Of a DNA stretch of 36,457 bases, positions 32,757-36,457 are shown in pieces. Made by a program: the position numbers and the translations under genes. The DNA is taken from contig CAJUDL010000037.1 of the NCBI GenBank assembly GCA_910585285.1, positions 1 through 36,457 on the forward strand, written 5' to 3'. Under the pieces are notes generated by a model. That model was given only the letters and a program-made list of their open reading frames with translations. It was not told the origin of the DNA and made no database searches. This DNA is from an uncultured Muribaculaceae bacterium (lineage in GTDB: Bacteria > Bacteroidota > Bacteroidia > Bacteroidales > Muribaculaceae). Numbering within the stretch: position 1 is the first letter of the stretch; each line of letters begins with the position of its first letter.

Positions 32757-35260
32757 GAAAGTTTAGATGTATTATCCCCTATGTAGGGAAGTTGTTTCTT
32801 TTTCTGAGACTTATCTGTATAGCCGGATTTGTGGCAATGTCAATGACTATACCGGCATATGCACAAAAAATATCAGTAAATGCAACTAATCGTCCTGCTG
32901 CAGAGGTGTTTGCCGATGTAATGAGGCAAAGTGGCAAGAATTTTATATACTCTTCCGATATTCTGAAAGGGTTGAGACTCAACGTCAACGTTAAGAACAA
33001 ATCACTTAAAACGACTCTTGACAAGATGTTTAAAGACACCGGTATCGAATATAAGATCAAGGGGAATAATATAATGCTTGTAAGGAAGAAACGTAAGGAA
33101 TTTAAACCTAAGAAGAGCATAAGCGACCCTCGTTTGAAAGATACCGATAGTACTAAAGTCGGAATATTAAGGGACGTGATAGTTGAAGGTAGCAGAAACC
33201 AGACAATCACAATGAATTCGGCAAATATTGGAGCCGTGAATGTTTCCAGAGATATGATTGCCAAGACTCCGGTTATATTCGGTGAAAGTGATGTTATAAA
33301 GACTTTGCAGTTTGAGCCGGGTGTGTCGGGTGGAGTAGAGGGAACAGCCGGAATGTACGTGCATGGAGGAAATGTGGATGAAAACCTGTATATGCTTGAT
33401 AATATACCTTTATATCAGGTTAATCACTTCGGCGGTTTGTTTTCAGCATTCAATACAGAGGCGATTAAAAATGTGGATTTTTATAAATCTACCTTTCCCG
33501 CAAAGTTTGATGGTAGGCTATCCTCCTTTATGGATGTGTACACACGCGATGGATCGAATAAGAAACTGACCGGTTCCATTCGACTTGGGTTGACTTCAGG
33601 CGCAGCGAATATTGAAGGACCGTTGTGGAAAGATAAGACCACATTTTCTTTGGCTGTTAGACGGTCGTGGTTTGAGCTTGTTACCATCCCCGGAGTTGCT
33701 ATCGCGAATTCAGTAAACGGAAAGGATGATGACGATTATACCTTCGGCTATGCCTTCACTGATGTCAATGCCAAGATTGCACATAAATTCTCTAATCTGA
33801 GCAAGATTTATGGCATGTTCTATTATGGAGAGGATTATCTTAACAATGGCACTCATACTCCTGACCATAGAAAGAATGATTATTATGACAAGGATGAGGC
33901 GCGTCTGAGATGGGGAAATATAGTTGCTTCTGCAGGGTGGATATATGATTTCTCACCGACTTTATGGGGAAAAGTCTGCGGGGCATTCACTCGCTATTAT
34001 TCCACTATGAGTACTGTTCAGGAAAGTGCCGATCTTGATAACGGAGAGAAATTAAATTTTACATCAAATGAAATAAAATCACGCAATAACATCCAGGACT
34101 GGATAATCAAAGCTGATTTCGAGTGGCGATCCTCATCCGTAAACAAACTGAATTTCGGGGCTGCAATGACATTTCATAATTTTCTTCCTTCGAAAGATTC
34201 GAGAGAGCTTGTAGCCGAAGGTGTCCTGACAGAAGTGATGGATAATGGTTTCAAATATAAAGCTCGTGAATTTAATGTATATGCAGAAGACAATTTATCG
34301 TTGGGAGATAAGTTTAAATTAAATTTAGGGTTACATTATAGTCTTTTCAATATTACTGGCTCAACCCGGGGTGGTTTGTCGCCACGTGTGGCTTTCAATT
34401 ATATGCTTAAAGATAATATTGCCTTCAAAGGCGGATATTCACGAACCGTGCAATTTGTGCATCAATTGTCACAGAGTTCAATTTCGCTCCCGACTGACCA
34501 ATGGGTACCGATAATTGGAGAGCAAAAGCCTCAGGTTTCTGATAAGATTGCTTTGGGCGTATATTGGAAACCTATGAATCTATTTACAGTCGCAGTAGAG
34601 GGATATTACAAATGGATGCATAACCTTCTTGACTATCAAGATGAATACTATCTTCTTCCTCCGGAGCTTCAGTGGGATGCAAAATTGACAGGAGGGAAAG
34701 GAACGTCAAAGGGGATTGATTTCAAAATTTCCAAGGAGTTTGGAAAGATTACAGGACAGGTCTCTTATTCACTTCTTTGGGCAGATCGTCAGTTTGCCAA
34801 TAGAAATGGAGGACGTAAATATCCAGCACGGTTTGATAATCGTCATAAGATAAATGTCCTTGTCAATTGGAAAATAAACGACAAATGGGAACTCGGCGCA
34901 AGCTGGATAGGCATGAGTGGTAACAGAATAACGCTTCCGACACAATGTTGGGTTGACCCCGGACTCGCTCCTTGGAATTATCAAATGTTGCTTAAAACGG
35001 ATATTAATAACTACAGACTACCATTCTATCATCGTCTGGATCTAAGTTTTACTCGATATACACGACACGGTTATTGGACGATCGGATTATATAATGCCTA
35101 TTGCAATATGAATACTATTGCTATCAGAATGGATTATTCTGATCACCAGTTGTATCCTGTTAATATAAATGGCTATATGACATATCGTTCCATTCCTGTG
35201 TTCCAAAAAATTAAATTAATACCAACAATACCTTCATTTTCTTACACATGGCTTTTCTAA
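32753..35260 (+). CDS. TonB-dependent outer-membrane receptor with N-terminal STN domain
   Basis: An 835-residue outer-membrane transporter/signal transducer. The signal peptide likely ends at AYA-QK (residue 37/38), followed by an STN (secretin/TonB N-terminal) domain at about 39-112, a linker, a TonB-box-like DVIVEGSR segment near 141-148, the plug domain (about 150-260) and a beta-barrel ending in the terminal aromatic YTWLF. The STN domain is the hallmark of receptors that pass a signal to a FecR-type protein; the adjoining small protein carries a similar domain. It overlaps that gene by 4 bases (ATGA) and the DUF4249 gene by 13. No SusD is nearby, so it is not a typical Sus locus. Substrate unknown. 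Confidence 0.93.
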   Translation: MRKFRCIIPYVGKLFLFLRLICIAGFVAMSMTIPAYAQKISVNATNRPAAEVFADVMRQSGKNFIYSSDILKGLRLNVNVKNKSLKTTLDKMFKDTGIEYKIKGNNIMLVRKKRKEFKPKKSISDPRLKDTDSTKVGILRDVIVEGSRNQTITMNSANIGAVNVSRDMIAKTPVIFGESDVIKTLQFEPGVSGGVEGTAGMYVHGGNVDENLYMLDNIPLYQVNHFGGLFSAFNTEAIKNVDFYKSTFPAKFDGRLSSFMDVYTRDGSNKKLTGSIRLGLTSGAANIEGPLWKDKTTFSLAVRRSWFELVTIPGVAIANSVNGKDDDDYTFGYAFTDVNAKIAHKFSNLSKIYGMFYYGEDYLNNGTHTPDHRKNDYYDKDEARLRWGNIVASAGWIYDFSPTLWGKVCGAFTRYYSTMSTVQESADLDNGEKLNFTSNEIKSRNNIQDWIIKADFEWRSSSVNKLNFGAAMTFHNFLPSKDSRELVAEGVLTEVMDNGFKYKAREFNVYAEDNLSLGDKFKLNLGLHYSLFNITGSTRGGLSPRVAFNYMLKDNIAFKGGYSRTVQFVHQLSQSSISLPTDQWVPIIGEQKPQVSDKIALGVYWKPMNLFTVAVEGYYKWMHNLLDYQDEYYLLPPELQWDAKLTGGKGTSKGIDFKISKEFGKITGQVSYSLLWADRQFANRNGGRKYPARFDNRHKINVLVNWKINDKWELGASWIGMSGNRITLPTQCWVDPGLAPWNYQMLLKTDINNYRLPFYHRLDLSFTRYTRHGYWTIGLYNAYCNMNTIAIRMDYSDHQLYPVNINGYMTYRSIPVFQKIKLIPTIPSFSYTWLF

Positions 35261-36294
35261 AAAAATATATACCTATCCTCCTCTCTCTTATGATTCTTAC
35301 CGGTTGTTACACAGATTTTGAACCGGATATAGACAGTACGCCTGTTATCTGTATCAATGCAGATGCCAAACCGGGAGAAGTATTGAAAATATTTGCCACA
35401 AGGACTTGGCGATGGACTGAAGGTGTCGAAGATGAGAGCCTTGACTATCAATTAAGAGATGGGATCGTAAGTCTGTATGTGAATGACAGTCTTTATGAGA
35501 CTATTGAATATTCTGAATGGAAGTATAATAATCCAATGTATCCTTGGATCGATAAGCAGTGCGGATTCCTATCGACATATGAACCTAAACCCGGTGACAA
35601 GATTCGCATTGTTGCGCATAGTGAAACATATGGTGATGCGGAAGGAGAGGTGACGGTGCCACAACCGGTGGCAATCGATGATGTTGCTTTTCTTGTAAAC
35701 AATGCTGAAATAGAAAGTTCGGGTGATAAATTAATATATAGTGGGAACGTTAGTCTGGAAATCAGTTTCACCGATCCTGCAGATGAAAAAAACTATTATC
35801 TATTCGAAGGTGGATGCAGACGTTATCATGTGGATGATAGTGATGGCTATTTTGCTTCATACACTAATATGTGGGTTAATTACGATGCTGAACCGCTTTT
35901 CACGGAACATGTTTCATCCTTGGAGTCCGCCATATCGGAAACATCAGGTTATACAATCTTTTCTGACAGAATGATTGCTGGAAAAACCTATCCTTTACAT
36001 ATAAGATTGGTAAATATAAGTTATCCGATTTCGGCTGACAACAATTTTGATTCAAATAAATCTTGTGTTGAGTTTGTTTTAAGCTCAATATCCGAGAGTT
36101 ACTATAAGCACGTTATCTCAGTTTGGGAAAGTAATGATGGTATCAATGGTATTTTGGGAGGTGTCGGACTTGCAGATCCGGTGTGGGAATGCAGTAATGT
36201 CTCGACAGGAGCGGGTGTTATCTCCGCTTCCGCTCCCTCCAAAATACAGATTCCCATCTCCGAATTCTTCAAAGATATGAAGCCGACAGAGTAA
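35248..36294 (+). CDS. DUF4249 lipoprotein
   Basis: A 348-residue exported lipoprotein with signal ending LTGC (Cys20), then a DUF4249-like body beginning YTDFEPDID and containing the PKPGDKIRIVAHSETYGDAEGEV region (about 112-135). DUF4249 proteins are commonly encoded right after STN-type TonB receptors and are thought to be surface-exposed partners, but no function is known to me. Its start lies inside the last codons of the receptor gene (13-base overlap), so translation is likely coupled. It is the last gene of the locus. Confidence 0.85.
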   Translation: MAFLKKYIPILLSLMILTGCYTDFEPDIDSTPVICINADAKPGEVLKIFATRTWRWTEGVEDESLDYQLRDGIVSLYVNDSLYETIEYSEWKYNNPMYPWIDKQCGFLSTYEPKPGDKIRIVAHSETYGDAEGEVTVPQPVAIDDVAFLVNNAEIESSGDKLIYSGNVSLEISFTDPADEKNYYLFEGGCRRYHVDDSDGYFASYTNMWVNYDAEPLFTEHVSSLESAISETSGYTIFSDRMIAGKTYPLHIRLVNISYPISADNNFDSNKSCVEFVLSSISESYYKHVISVWESNDGINGILGGVGLADPVWECSNVSTGAGVISASAPSKIQIPISEFFKDMKPTE

Positions 36295-36457
36295 TTAAAG
36301 TTCAAACCACTTTCAACCACACAACAACCACATTTGATGTAAATAAATCCTCTCTATCCAGATAAAAAGTGGTTGTTGTGAGTGGTTAGAGATAAAATTA
36401 AATTAGTAGTGGTGCGATAAAAATCTAACCACTGTTATTAAAACATTAATATTTAGT
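36295..36457. repeat. Cluster of ACCAC/GTGGT motifs after the DUF4249 gene
   Basis: No gene is visible in this last stretch. AACCAC units occur at about 36305, 36314 and 36325, and inverted units (GTGGTT or AGTGGT) at 36369, 36382 and 36408, with TAACCACT at 36426. The pair 36314-36331 / 36369-36388 forms an imperfect inverted repeat around a 37-base A/T-rich centre. It does not look like a simple terminator; the window ends before a further gene appears. Confidence 0.6.

Overview
This 36,457-base window looks like a chromosomal stretch of a Bacteroidales bacterium, most plausibly a gut Muribaculaceae/Porphyromonadaceae-type organism. The evidence is a fused FeoA-FeoB, a sigma factor followed by an STN-domain TonB-dependent receptor and a DUF4249 lipoprotein, lipoprotein signal peptides, near absence of Shine-Dalgarno sequences, and repeated TAnnTTTG promoter boxes (some with a TTTG about 18-20 bases upstream). 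The family assignment is inference; no rRNA or tRNA gene is present to settle it.

Layout. 1-245 is a clpC leader. clpC (+) converges on feoAB (-) over a perfect hairpin terminator. An apparent minus-strand unit uvrB-ygiQ-S9 peptidase follows (11.7 to 5.5 kb, transcribed leftward). tpiA, a SPOR-domain protein and folE lie on the plus strand and converge on a lacI-type regulator. serC-serA and a malate dehydrogenase are on the minus strand. radA and an FtsE-like ATPase are on the plus strand. After a 584-base spacer come mutA-mutB (methylmalonyl-CoA mutase), a Yip1-like membrane protein, smpB and a U32-family protein. uvrA and a small lipoprotein lie opposite. The right end holds an ECF sigma factor, a miniature FecR-like membrane protein, an STN TonB receptor and a DUF4249 lipoprotein.

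How the genes fit together. Most are housekeeping: glycolysis and C4/propionate metabolism (tpiA, mdh, mutAB), serine synthesis (serC-serA), nucleotide excision and recombinational repair (uvrA, uvrB, radA), protein quality control and trans-translation (clpC, smpB), and ferrous iron uptake (feoAB). The accessory-looking part is the last 5 kb, a probable cell-surface signalling and outer-membrane uptake system. Its putative anti-sigma protein has a short cytosolic segment, one membrane helix and a DUF4974-like domain, but no recognisable FecR domain.

Between the genes there is much unannotated structure. A palindromic intergenic repeat (called R1 here) occurs six times, two long and four decayed or partial, each time upstream of a gene and in the same polarity relative to it. 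A 185-base MITE-like element with terminal inverted repeats and a 36-codon ORF sits between the likely mutA promoter and mutA. A GGTTAAAGG-type repeat (R2) occurs three times. A palindrome CGAAC-N3-GTTCG occurs in two intergenic regions. A cluster of ACCAC/GTGGT motifs closes the window. No CRISPR array, rRNA, tRNA, full insertion sequence or prophage was seen.
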